Below, piece after piece: positions 1 to 7,738 of a DNA stretch of 9,189 bases. Made by a program: the position numbers and the translations under genes. The stretch's first letter is position 1, and every line of letters starts with the position of its first letter. This DNA is from JBBRUG01 sp038247995. Lineage in GTDB: Bacteria; Chloroflexota; Chloroflexia; Chloroflexales; Chloroflexaceae. The notes below the pieces were generated by a model that did no database searches, had not been told where the DNA came from, and saw only the letters and a program-made list of their open reading frames with translations. The stretch lies in assembly GCA_038247995.1 (NCBI GenBank), contig JBBRUG010000250.1, positions 1 through 9,189 on the forward strand, read 5' to 3'.

Positions 1-2820
1 CCCCTGTTCAACGGCGCATTGGTTCCCCAAGTTATTGCAGCAGTCTTAGGGCTGGCCGAGCAGCACGACCAGTCGTGGATGGAGCTGATCATCGGAAAGC
101 TCCAACCGGTGCGGGCGCTGCTCGTGCTCGATAACTGCGAACATGTGCAGGCTGCCTGCGCCGATCTCTGCACACGCCTGCTGACGGCCTGTCCGCAGAT
201 CCAGATCCTTGCGACCAGCCGCGAGCCGCTTGGTGTCACCACCGAGCTATGCTACCCGATCCCTGCGCTCGACGCAGCCGCAGCGGAGTTGCTGTTTGGC
301 GTCCGGGCAAGCGAGCGACGGCCTGCGTTGGTTCTCGACGCGCCGACGGCTACCGCCGTTGCCACCATTTGCACCCAACTTGATGGGATCCCGCTGGCCA
401 TCGAACTGGCGGCCGCACGGGTTGAACTCCTGAGCGTGGTGCAGATCGCCGAGCGTATGCATCACAGCCTCGATCTGCTGGGGGATCGCCAGGCGCAACG
501 GCCCTTACGGCACCGCTCGCTTCGCGCTGCGCTTGACTGGAGCTATACCCTGCTCAGCGTCGACGAGCAGAGCATGTTTGAGCAACTGGCGGTCTTTGCT
601 GGTAGTTTCGATTTCGACGCGGTTGAGGCCGTTTGCCAGGTACCGGGGCCGCTGGATCTGCTCGCAAGGTTAATCGATCTGTCGCTTGTGGTCGTTGCAC
701 TGCTGGACGATCGTTACCCGCGCTACCGCCTGCATGCTGTCGTGCGCCAGTATGCAGCAGAACGACTCCACGCATCAGGCGCGTATGAGGCCGTTCAGCA
801 GCGGTTGCGCGCCTGGGCGATTGCGCTGGCCGAGCGCACTGATCGGGCAGCTACTGGCACAGATCAACAACAATGGCTGGGGCGGCTCATCCTGGAGCGC
901 GACAACATCCGCAGTGCCCTCCAGACAGCCCTCGCGGCTGGTGACGCTACCTGTCTCCTGCAATTGGCAGGCGCCCTCGCGCCATTCTGGAATAGCATTT
1001 CGATGCGCGAAGGCCGCGCCTGGCTAACCCAAGCCCGTGCTCTTGCGTCGGCATCGCCATCCATCGTGTCGGTAAAGGCGTGGAATTGCGCGAGCTTTCT
1101 GGCATATCGCCAGGGCGACTACGCAGGCATGCACGTCGCCGCTACGGCAGCGCTGGACGAAGCGATGACGCTTCAGTATACCGAAGGCATTGCCACAGCA
1201 GCCTATCGGCTGGCCATCTATGCAGAGGTGAAGGGTGCTGCACCTGTAGCACGGGCATACTATCAGCAGAGCCTCACGCTGTATCGCGATCTCGGTGATC
1301 GGCATGCCATAAGCCAGGTACTAAATGGGCTAGCGCATGTGGCCAAGCTCGAAGGCGCGCAAGCCGAAGCACTCCAGTACTATGGTGAGGGGCTCGCGCT
1401 GGCGCGTGCCGACGAGAACCACCTGACGATTGCGCTCTTCTTGATCAGCATGGCCAACCTCACCCTGGACAGCGGCGAGCTTGATGCAGCCGAAGCAGGC
1501 TACACCGAAAGCCTTATGCACCTCCACATGATCGAGCACACCTCCTATATCCCTTATGCCGCCAATGGGCTAGGCGAAGTGGCTCGCTACCGCAAGGATT
1601 TTACCGCCGCCGCCGCGCACTACCAAACCGGCTTGCGTGTAGCACGCACGCTGGGACTGCAGGGAATGGAAGCGCAGTTACTCGGCCACCTTGGTCATAC
1701 GGCTACTGAGCGCGGTGATTACGCACAGGCGGCGCAGTATCTGAGTGATGCGTTGCGGCTCTACCTTCCGTTGGAACGAACCCTGCGTACTGCTGGTATG
1801 GTACACGCTTGTGCCGAACTGCTTTGGAGGCTTGGTTATCCTGCCCAGGCGACGACGTTGTTTGTTGCCGGGCTGCAGGCCGTGGGCGCCGCTGATTTCA
1901 CCTATCTCGGCAAAGCGAGCATCGAACAATTGGAGCGATCTAGGATGGCGGCGCGGGATGCACTGGCCCCAGTCGAGTACGAATTAGCAGTGGCTGATGG
2001 GCAGGCGCTGACGCTCTCGCAAGCCGCAGCGTTCGCGTTATCAATGGTCTTTCTCCCGCAACGCCCCGTGCCTGTTGAACGACCAGCACAACTACGGATC
2101 TTTCTCTTCGACGACCTCCGCGTTGTGCGCGACGGGCGTGAGCTCTCTAGCGACGATTGGGTCTATAGCAAAACCAAAGATTTGCTGCTCTTTTTGCTTC
2201 ACGTTGAATCCGCCCGCAAAGACGAGATCGGCGCAGCGCTCTGGCCGGACGCGTCGGTCAAGCATGTGCGGCAGAATTTTCGTATGGCGATCTACCATCT
2301 CCGCCGCGCCCTGGGGCATACCGCTTGGATCACGTTCACCAATGGCTCTTATGCTTTTAACCGCACGTTGCCGGCCTGGATTGATGTTGCGGCCTTTGCG
2401 CAGGCAGTGGAACGGGCTACGAGCGAACCAGGCCAGCGGACCAAGCACTTACGCACTGCCGCAACGCTGTATGTTGGCGACCTGGCCGGCGGCGCCTTTG
2501 AAAGCGATGCGCTCGTGATCTGGCGCGAGCGGCTCCACCAGCAGGCATTAGAGGTGCTGATCGCTCTTGGCGAACAGCACCTCGTTCAGTGTCACTATAA
2601 CGCCGCAACCGACGCCTTCCGTCGCGCACTTACCCTCGATAGCTATAACGAGGCTGCCCACCGCGGCATGATCCGCAGTCTGACGCGTCAGGGAAGAGGC
2701 AGCAAGGCGCTTGCCCACTACCAGCATGTTGTTGATCTCCTTGCCCGTGAACTGGGTATGACCCCCACGCCGGAAACGGTGGCGCTTGCCGCGTCTATTC
2801 AAGCCGGCACAGCCCTTTAG
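1..2820 (+). CDS. STAND-ATPase/TPR transcriptional regulator with C-terminal SARP-like wHTH-BTAD domain (5' partial)
   Basis: The frame is open from base 1, and its first residues match the segment that precedes Walker B in this ATPase family. The TTG at 19 is therefore internal and the gene starts upstream. Residue numbers below count from that TTG. Seen: Walker B-like LLVLDNCEH (34-42), LATSREPLG (sensor segment), GIPLAIELAAARV (123-135), a helical/winged region (about 159-260), and TPR-like helices (about 413-625, e.g. AYYQQSLTLYRDLGD). A linker follows, with ALTLSQAAAFAL (663-674). An OmpR/SARP-type winged helix (about 692-775; DEIGAALWPD, then an arginine-rich recognition region) and a BTAD domain (about 818-931) end the protein. 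Family knowledge: such proteins are cytoplasmic, nucleotide-controlled transcription activators. Walker A is outside the window. The ligand and target genes are unknown; the protease gene 144 bp downstream is only a positional candidate. The family is clear but the specific role is not. Confidence 0.88.
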   Translation, partial: PLFNGALVPQVIAAVLGLAEQHDQSWMELIIGKLQPVRALLVLDNCEHVQAACADLCTRLLTACPQIQILATSREPLGVTTELCYPIPALDAAAAELLFGVRASERRPALVLDAPTATAVATICTQLDGIPLAIELAAARVELLSVVQIAERMHHSLDLLGDRQAQRPLRHRSLRAALDWSYTLLSVDEQSMFEQLAVFAGSFDFDAVEAVCQVPGPLDLLARLIDLSLVVVALLDDRYPRYRLHAVVRQYAAERLHASGAYEAVQQRLRAWAIALAERTDRAATGTDQQQWLGRLILERDNIRSALQTALAAGDATCLLQLAGALAPFWNSISMREGRAWLTQARALASASPSIVSVKAWNCASFLAYRQGDYAGMHVAATAALDEAMTLQYTEGIATAAYRLAIYAEVKGAAPVARAYYQQSLTLYRDLGDRHAISQVLNGLAHVAKLEGAQAEALQYYGEGLALARADENHLTIALFLISMANLTLDSGELDAAEAGYTESLMHLHMIEHTSYIPYAANGLGEVARYRKDFTAAAAHYQTGLRVARTLGLQGMEAQLLGHLGHTATERGDYAQAAQYLSDALRLYLPLERTLRTAGMVHACAELLWRLGYPAQATTLFVAGLQAVGAADFTYLGKASIEQLERSRMAARDALAPVEYELAVADGQALTLSQAAAFALSMVFLPQRPVPVERPAQLRIFLFDDLRVVRDGRELSSDDWVYSKTKDLLLFLLHVESARKDEIGAALWPDASVKHVRQNFRMAIYHLRRALGHTAWITFTNGSYAFNRTLPAWIDVAAFAQAVERATSEPGQRTKHLRTAATLYVGDLAGGAFESDALVIWRERLHQQALEVLIALGEQHLVQCHYNAATDAFRRALTLDSYNEAAHRGMIRSLTRQGRGSKALAHYQHVVDLLARELGMTPTPETVALAASIQAGTAL

Positions 2821-2831
2821 CCCCTTCTTTA

Positions 2832-2865
2832 GCCACCGCTTTGCTACGCTGTGCATGCCACCGCT
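2832..2865 (+). repeat. 9-bp direct repeat GCCACCGCT, two copies
   Basis: GCCACCGCT occurs at 2832-2840 and again at 2857-2865, just after the regulator's stop codon. The repeat is exact, but it is short and GC-rich. It could be a protein-binding site for the downstream gene or simply chance. Confidence 0.25.
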
Positions 2866-2895
2866 ACGACGAAAATCGGCCGCCAACGACGTAGC
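2863..2895 (+). other. Imperfect hairpin between regulator and protease genes
   Basis: GCTACGACG (2863-2871) can pair with CGACGTAGC (2887-2895) at 8 of 9 positions, with a single A-A mismatch and a 15-base loop. No run of T follows, so it is not a typical intrinsic terminator. It could still slow transcription between the two genes or be an operator. I see no convincing -35/-10 pair in this 144-base gap. Confidence 0.3.
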
Positions 2896-2951
2896 CCCCG
2901 GTGATCGTCCGGCTGTGGCGTTCTTGGTTCTTCGATCTTTTCCAGGCCGGC

Positions 2952-2957
2952 AAAGGA
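2952..2957 (+). promoter_or_regulatory. Ribosome binding site fixing the GTG start of the secreted protease
   Basis: AAAGGA lies 7 bases before the GTG at 2965. Together with the signal peptide that begins directly at this GTG, it supports GTG over later starts. Confidence 0.6.
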
Positions 2958-2964
2958 TTCAGAC

Positions 2965-5900
2965 GTGAAACCGCTCATCCTGTTTACTCGGTTTGCCATG
3001 CTCCTCGTCTTGCTCACAGCTATGCTCGCGTTTACCGATCAGGTCAAGGCTGCCCCAGACACGCCGGTAAGCATACCGGCAGTGGAGCGCAACGCCGACC
3101 CTGCGCCGCCGCAGTTTCTGCGCGACCTGCCCGATCTGCAAGGGCTGATTAGCGCCAGTGATGGCTGGACGATTGGCGGCGGCTATCTGTACTGGGCGAG
3201 TTGCCCGCCTGCTGACTCGGGCGGCGGTTACTTGCGGCGCTGGCCATTGCGCGGCGGGCGAGCGGTCACGATTGTCAGTGGCCGCTTCTGTACGAATACA
3301 ACCACCTGGGCCGCCGATGAGAGTGGGCTGTACTATGGCGATGGGGCCAACATCCTGCGTCGCCCCACCGGTAACGCATTTGCGGTAGAAACAATCGCCC
3401 CGAGCGCGATGCCGCGCAGCCGGATTATCCTCAATAATGGCACCACGATCTGGCGCGACTATATCTTCTGGCTCGCCAATGATACCCTGTACAGCGCACA
3501 CAAGGCTACCTTGCGCCAGTTGGCCGCGCCAGAGCCGCTTGGCGCAAACGCCCACAGCCTGCTGTTCGCGAACAATAGCTCTTTCTACTGGTTTGCTGAT
3601 GGCGTGTTATACCGGGCAGACAAAGCCTGCCTCGGCTTTGGCGGCGGCGCGTGCAGCAAAGAGGTTGTGGCGGGCGAGAATGGCAACAGCGTGACCGACG
3701 TGACGCTCAGAGCGCCATCACTCGGCTTGACAACCTTCCCACTCTGGACAAGCGGTACAAGCATTCGTGGCATCGGATGTCGCTTTGATCCTACCGGCTA
3801 TACCTGCTCAACCAGTACGAGCTACAGCTCTGGGTTAAACAACACGGTGGGCGAGCTCGCCACTGATGGGCAATTTCTTTTCTGGGTCGAAAATCGAGCC
3901 GATGTGTGCGGCGGCATATTCGGCTGCGCCTATGGCGATAATGGCCGCCTGATGAAGTGGAAGCTGACCTACTCTTCGATCATCGATGACCCTAGCACCT
4001 TCAATAGTCCCCAGCAGATCGCCTGCAAGCAATGCTTTGCCAACTATACGCTCAAGGGCCCCCCTGGCGGGGTTGCGGTGGCCGATGGCTGGCTCTACTT
4101 CGATACTTCCAATGGTATAAGCCGTATCCGCACCGACGCGCTGCCAGTCACTGCCGATCTCGCTGCTGATAGCATCGAGGTGACACAGGGCATCCAGAAC
4201 CTGAATAACGATGTGCCGCTCGTCGCCGACAAGCCGACTTATGTGCGGCTCTACGGGCGCAAGCTGAGTGGGCCGAACACCAGCAGTGTCGCAGCGGTGC
4301 TCTATGGCACGCGAAGCAATGACACGCCGCTGCCCGGCTCGCCGCTGCGAGCGATCAATGGTGGACAGGATCTTACGGTCAACAATGCCGACCCCAACCG
4401 CGCAACTATCCAGGGCAGTTGGCTCTTCCTGCTGCCCGCGTCGTGGGCCGGGCTCGGGACGATCACACTGCGCGCGCAGATCGACCCCGATCAGATCTGG
4501 AGTGACGCGAACCAAAGTAACAACAGCCTTGCGAATGGCTCGTTTAGCTTCTCGCGCCGAGCGCCGATCTGCCTGGTAACCGTGCCGGTGCGTACCCATG
4601 CGCCAGCCGCCTCAAACAGCGACCCAAGCCTGTACCGCATGGCCGATATCGCACGCCGGCTGATGCCGACTAGCGATGTCTGGCTCTACCGCCAGGATAA
4701 CGACATCGCCCAACTCGAGGCGCGTTTCGGCATCCCGCCCTGGAAATATGAGCCCTACGCCGTGCCCGAGAAGAAAGACGAGATCTTGCGCGCGCTCTGG
4801 CTGCGCGAGACGCTTACCGACGATCCCGACCGCTGCGACGATGCCAACGCCATCACCCACTATGTTGGCCTGGTACATGCGGATACGAATACCAGTACTG
4901 GCACTGTGGAGAACCTGGGCTATGGTAGCAGGCCAGGCTCAAACCTGTATGTCAAGCTGATCGACCCGACTACCTTGGCCAACACGACACAGTTCTGGAC
5001 GGTGCAGCGCTTCAACACGCTGGCCCACGAGCTGGCGCACAACTATGGTCGCCAGCACGTCAACTGTGGCGGAGCAGCCGATACCGACGCCGGCTACCCA
5101 TACCGCGACGCGAACGGCACGAACTGCGTGCTTGACGATGGGATCCGCGGCGGCCCGCTCTTCCCGATCCCTGCCTATCAGCGCTATTATGGCTTTGATA
5201 CCGCAACCCTGACGCCGATTGACCCAGCTACTGTAGCCGACTATATGTCCTACCGAGCGCCTTTTTGGATAAGCGACTACACGTGGCGCGGCCTGTTCAG
5301 CAGGATCAACACACCGCCCGCCCTGAACGCAGCCACCCGGCAGGAGCTGGCCGCCGCAACCGCTATGGTCTATATCAGCGGCAGTATCGACCCGGTGGAA
5401 ACCAGTGGCAGCCTGGATTACGCCTGGGTCTACCCTGCTGACGCGATCAGCCAGGGCATGCGCGCCAGGCTTGAACGCAGTGCCGCAGTCCAAATGGGCA
5501 GTGCGACGACCCAGGCTGATGGCAGCTACACGTTACGGCTGCGCGATGCTGCGGGCAGCCTGATCGACGAGCGAGTGATCACACTGCAAAGCACATCGGA
5601 CGGCGATGACGGCACGGCTCAAGCCTTCGCCCTGAGCTTTCCCGCGCCTGCCGCAGCGGTCGTCCGCCTTGATCTGATGCGTGGCGAGACTGTGCTCGCC
5701 AGTTTACAGCCCGGTAAGAGCGCGCCTGCGGTCAGCATTATCAGACCAACGGGTGGCGAGACAATCGATAGTGCGATGACGCTCGCGTGGAGCGCGAGCG
5801 ATCCCAACGCGGACGATAAGCTGCTCTTTAGTGTGCAGTACAGCCCCGACAACGGCCAGCACTGGCGTGCATTGCTGACGGGCTTTCCTAATCGCTCGGG

Positions 5901-7404
5901 CAGCAATACCATTACGCTTGACCTCAACGAGTTGGGTGGTATGCCGGCCAGCAGCAGCGGTGGACTGATCCGGGTTGCGGCTAGCGATGGCTACAACACC
6001 ACACTGGCAACCTCACAGCCGTTCAGCGTTGTGAACCGCGCGCCGGAACCGTACATCATCACACCCGGCAGCACCACGCTGCCGGCGGGGCAGGCCATTG
6101 TCGTGCAGGGTAGCGCAACCGATGTCGAAGATGGTGGTCTGAGCGGCGATGCGCTCAGTTGGGCGCTCGATGGGGCGGCTATCGGCACAGGGCAGATGCA
6201 GACGATCAGCGGCCTTGCGCCGGGCAGTTACACACTGACACTCACCGCGCGTGACGGAGCAGGGAAAGAAGCTACTGCAACAACGATCTTCACTGTCGCA
6301 GCGCTGGTCGTTCCGCAGGCCAGCGCGCCCACCTTTGATGGCACATGTGACGATGCCGCCTACGCCGATGCCCCACAGCTGCCGCTCGCACCCTACAGCG
6401 ATGGATCGCAGGCCTTCGTTCGCCTCGTGCGGAGTAACGATGCGCTCTACGCCTGCTTTATCGGTATGAAGCGCACGGGCGGCACATCGCCGGGAACTCT
6501 GGCGGGCCTGCGCGTCGACACCAATTTCAGCCGCGATGCCCAGCCCCAACCAGGCGATTACCTCTTCGTCATGGGTGAGGATGGCGTGATTAAAACCTAT
6601 ACAGGCAATGGAAGCGCTTATGTTACGCCGGGGCCGAGCGGGGTAAGCGGGCAGGTGAGCGCAAATGCCACAACGTGGATGGCGGAGATGCGCATCGACG
6701 CCAGCGTGTTCGGGGGATGGGATCGCGTGGTTGGCATGCGTGTGGAACAGGCATCGGTCGGCGCTGTGGGTGACGACTACTTCTGGCCCCACCGCGCCGC
6801 CTGGAACAATCCCAGTACGTGGAGCGCCGTAGCGCTTGGCAGCGTAGCGCAGATCAGCGCGCTCACCCCGGCGAGCGCCCCGGTTGGCGCCGGCGCTACC
6901 AGCGTGACGATCACCGGCAGTGGCTTCGCGGCGGGCGCTGTGGCGCAGATGGACGGCGCCGCATTGGCGACCACCGTAATCAGCGCTACGCAACTGGAAG
7001 CGCTCATTCCTGCAGCGAATCTGGCGCTGGCCAGCGCCACCAACATGACGGTGTTCAACCCCGGCCTGGCGGCCGCACCGTCCAACGGGTTGCCGTTCAG
7101 CGTCACCAATCCGTTACCGAGCATCACCCAGGCGACGCTGACGGGCACGCAACTCAGCGTCAACGGCAGCAGCTTTGTGGCCGGCATTCTGATCCAGTTC
7201 AACGGCATCGACTATCCGGCGACGGGGAGCGCCACGCAGGTTCGTGCGATCATTCGCGACGCCGATCTTCTCGGCAGCGCCGGCACATCGGTATCAGTCG
7301 TGAACCCCGGGCCGGGCGGCGGCGTCTCAAATGTCGTTGTGCTTGGAGCAAGCGCTGCGCCGGGCGGTAACCGCTTGTACCTGCCGCTGATCGCCCGCAA
7401 ATAA
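2965..7404 (+). CDS. Secreted multidomain metzincin-type zinc metalloprotease
   Basis: 1479 residues from GTG. The start is supported by the AAAGGA site 7 bases upstream and a Sec signal peptide (K2, R9, hydrophobic 10-23, likely cleavage after VKA near 29). Domains seen in order: a propeller-like region (about 50-390) with recurring aromatic strands near 75, 122, 167, 207, 305 and 377; a CARDB-like beta-sandwich (about 393-530; IEVTQGIQ, then SDANQSNNS); a protease domain (about 533-795) with HELAHNYGRQH at 688-698 and a Met-turn DYMSY at 759-763; a linker sandwich; an Ig/Fn3-like domain from 923 (IIRPTGGE); a PKD/Ig-like domain (about 1026-1112); a CBM9-like domain (about 1117-1290); two IPT/TIG-like domains (about 1296-1381 and 1384-1465). 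It ends in LYLPLIARK. Inferred: H688, H692 and H698 bind zinc and E689 is the general base. The substrate is unknown; the CBM9-like and IPT folds suggest glycan or surface contact. No transmembrane anchor is seen at the C-terminus. Confidence 0.85.
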   Translation: MKPLILFTRFAMLLVLLTAMLAFTDQVKAAPDTPVSIPAVERNADPAPPQFLRDLPDLQGLISASDGWTIGGGYLYWASCPPADSGGGYLRRWPLRGGRAVTIVSGRFCTNTTTWAADESGLYYGDGANILRRPTGNAFAVETIAPSAMPRSRIILNNGTTIWRDYIFWLANDTLYSAHKATLRQLAAPEPLGANAHSLLFANNSSFYWFADGVLYRADKACLGFGGGACSKEVVAGENGNSVTDVTLRAPSLGLTTFPLWTSGTSIRGIGCRFDPTGYTCSTSTSYSSGLNNTVGELATDGQFLFWVENRADVCGGIFGCAYGDNGRLMKWKLTYSSIIDDPSTFNSPQQIACKQCFANYTLKGPPGGVAVADGWLYFDTSNGISRIRTDALPVTADLAADSIEVTQGIQNLNNDVPLVADKPTYVRLYGRKLSGPNTSSVAAVLYGTRSNDTPLPGSPLRAINGGQDLTVNNADPNRATIQGSWLFLLPASWAGLGTITLRAQIDPDQIWSDANQSNNSLANGSFSFSRRAPICLVTVPVRTHAPAASNSDPSLYRMADIARRLMPTSDVWLYRQDNDIAQLEARFGIPPWKYEPYAVPEKKDEILRALWLRETLTDDPDRCDDANAITHYVGLVHADTNTSTGTVENLGYGSRPGSNLYVKLIDPTTLANTTQFWTVQRFNTLAHELAHNYGRQHVNCGGAADTDAGYPYRDANGTNCVLDDGIRGGPLFPIPAYQRYYGFDTATLTPIDPATVADYMSYRAPFWISDYTWRGLFSRINTPPALNAATRQELAAATAMVYISGSIDPVETSGSLDYAWVYPADAISQGMRARLERSAAVQMGSATTQADGSYTLRLRDAAGSLIDERVITLQSTSDGDDGTAQAFALSFPAPAAAVVRLDLMRGETVLASLQPGKSAPAVSIIRPTGGETIDSAMTLAWSASDPNADDKLLFSVQYSPDNGQHWRALLTGFPNRSGSNTITLDLNELGGMPASSSGGLIRVAASDGYNTTLATSQPFSVVNRAPEPYIITPGSTTLPAGQAIVVQGSATDVEDGGLSGDALSWALDGAAIGTGQMQTISGLAPGSYTLTLTARDGAGKEATATTIFTVAALVVPQASAPTFDGTCDDAAYADAPQLPLAPYSDGSQAFVRLVRSNDALYACFIGMKRTGGTSPGTLAGLRVDTNFSRDAQPQPGDYLFVMGEDGVIKTYTGNGSAYVTPGPSGVSGQVSANATTWMAEMRIDASVFGGWDRVVGMRVEQASVGAVGDDYFWPHRAAWNNPSTWSAVALGSVAQISALTPASAPVGAGATSVTITGSGFAAGAVAQMDGAALATTVISATQLEALIPAANLALASATNMTVFNPGLAAAPSNGLPFSVTNPLPSITQATLTGTQLSVNGSSFVAGILIQFNGIDYPATGSATQVRAIIRDADLLGSAGTSVSVVNPGPGGGVSNVVVLGASAAPGGNRLYLPLIARK

Positions 7405-7417
7405 GAGGAATGCGCAC

Positions 7418-7732
7418 ATGACTTGACATACACAGATTGGCCTGACGCTCACCGTAATCGCGGCGCTGGTCGGCGTCGGGGCGGCTTCTCCCTCGGCCTG
7501 CGCTTGGGCGAAATGAGCAGAAACACCGTTGGGCCGGTCGTCATTGGCGCCTATGCCGGGCTGAGCATCGGCCCGGCGTTACTCGGCCTTCCCGCGCAGT
7601 TCATTGCCCTTGCCACGCGCGGCAATCCCGGGTATGCTGTGATTGCACATCTTCTGCACATACAATGCATCGGTTTTGTTCGGCTACGCATCCTGCGTGG
7701 ACACCAACCGGCGCCTACGACACATGAGGTAA
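7418..7732 (+). pseudogene. Remnant of a small membrane-protein gene (in-frame stop and two frame changes)
   Basis: A GAGGA site at 7405-7409 is followed 8 bases later by ATG (7418), but the third codon is TGA (7424-7426). Past it the same frame reads a hydrophobic stretch, IGLTLTVIAALVGVGA. Near 7478-7486 the sensible reading moves to the other + frame (GFSLGLRLGE, then GAYAGLSIGPALLGLPAQF, clearly membrane-like with GC-rich third positions). After about 7643 the first frame again reads a plausible end (ASVLFGYAS, then TNRRLRHMR) and stops at TAA 7730-7732, just before the peroxidase gene. Stitched together this is roughly 100 residues with two or three membrane segments. GLSIGPALLG resembles the GxxxGPxxxG motif of major-facilitator transporters, which is a weak resemblance. 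The family is unknown. Sequencing error is the main alternative to true decay. Confidence 0.5.
7641..7666 (+). promoter_or_regulatory. Candidate promoter/operator region upstream of the peroxidase gene
   Basis: TACAAT (7661-7666) matches the -10 consensus at five of six bases, but no good -35 lies 16-18 bases before it. Two copies of TGCACAT (7644-7650 and 7655-7661) start 11 bases apart, about one helical turn, and the second touches the -10-like box. This would suit a regulator site controlling the peroxidase, but both elements are short and may be chance. Confidence 0.25.
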
Positions 7733-7738
7733 CACGCT

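Noticed and set aside
19..21. TTG at 19 as the real start of the regulator
   Set aside because: The frame is open to base 1 and the preceding residues fit the conserved ATPase sequence. Starting here would also delete the Walker A region, so the gene begins upstream of the window.
6013..6993. Long minus-strand open frame opposite the secreted protease (326 codons)
   Set aside because: Its product is rich in Arg, Ala and His with no recognisable domain. It mirrors the GC-rich codons of the + strand gene, which has a signal peptide and clear domains.
7423..7428. TTGACA as a -35 promoter box
   Set aside because: No -10-like hexamer lies 16-18 bases downstream. The sequence falls within the start of the decayed membrane gene.
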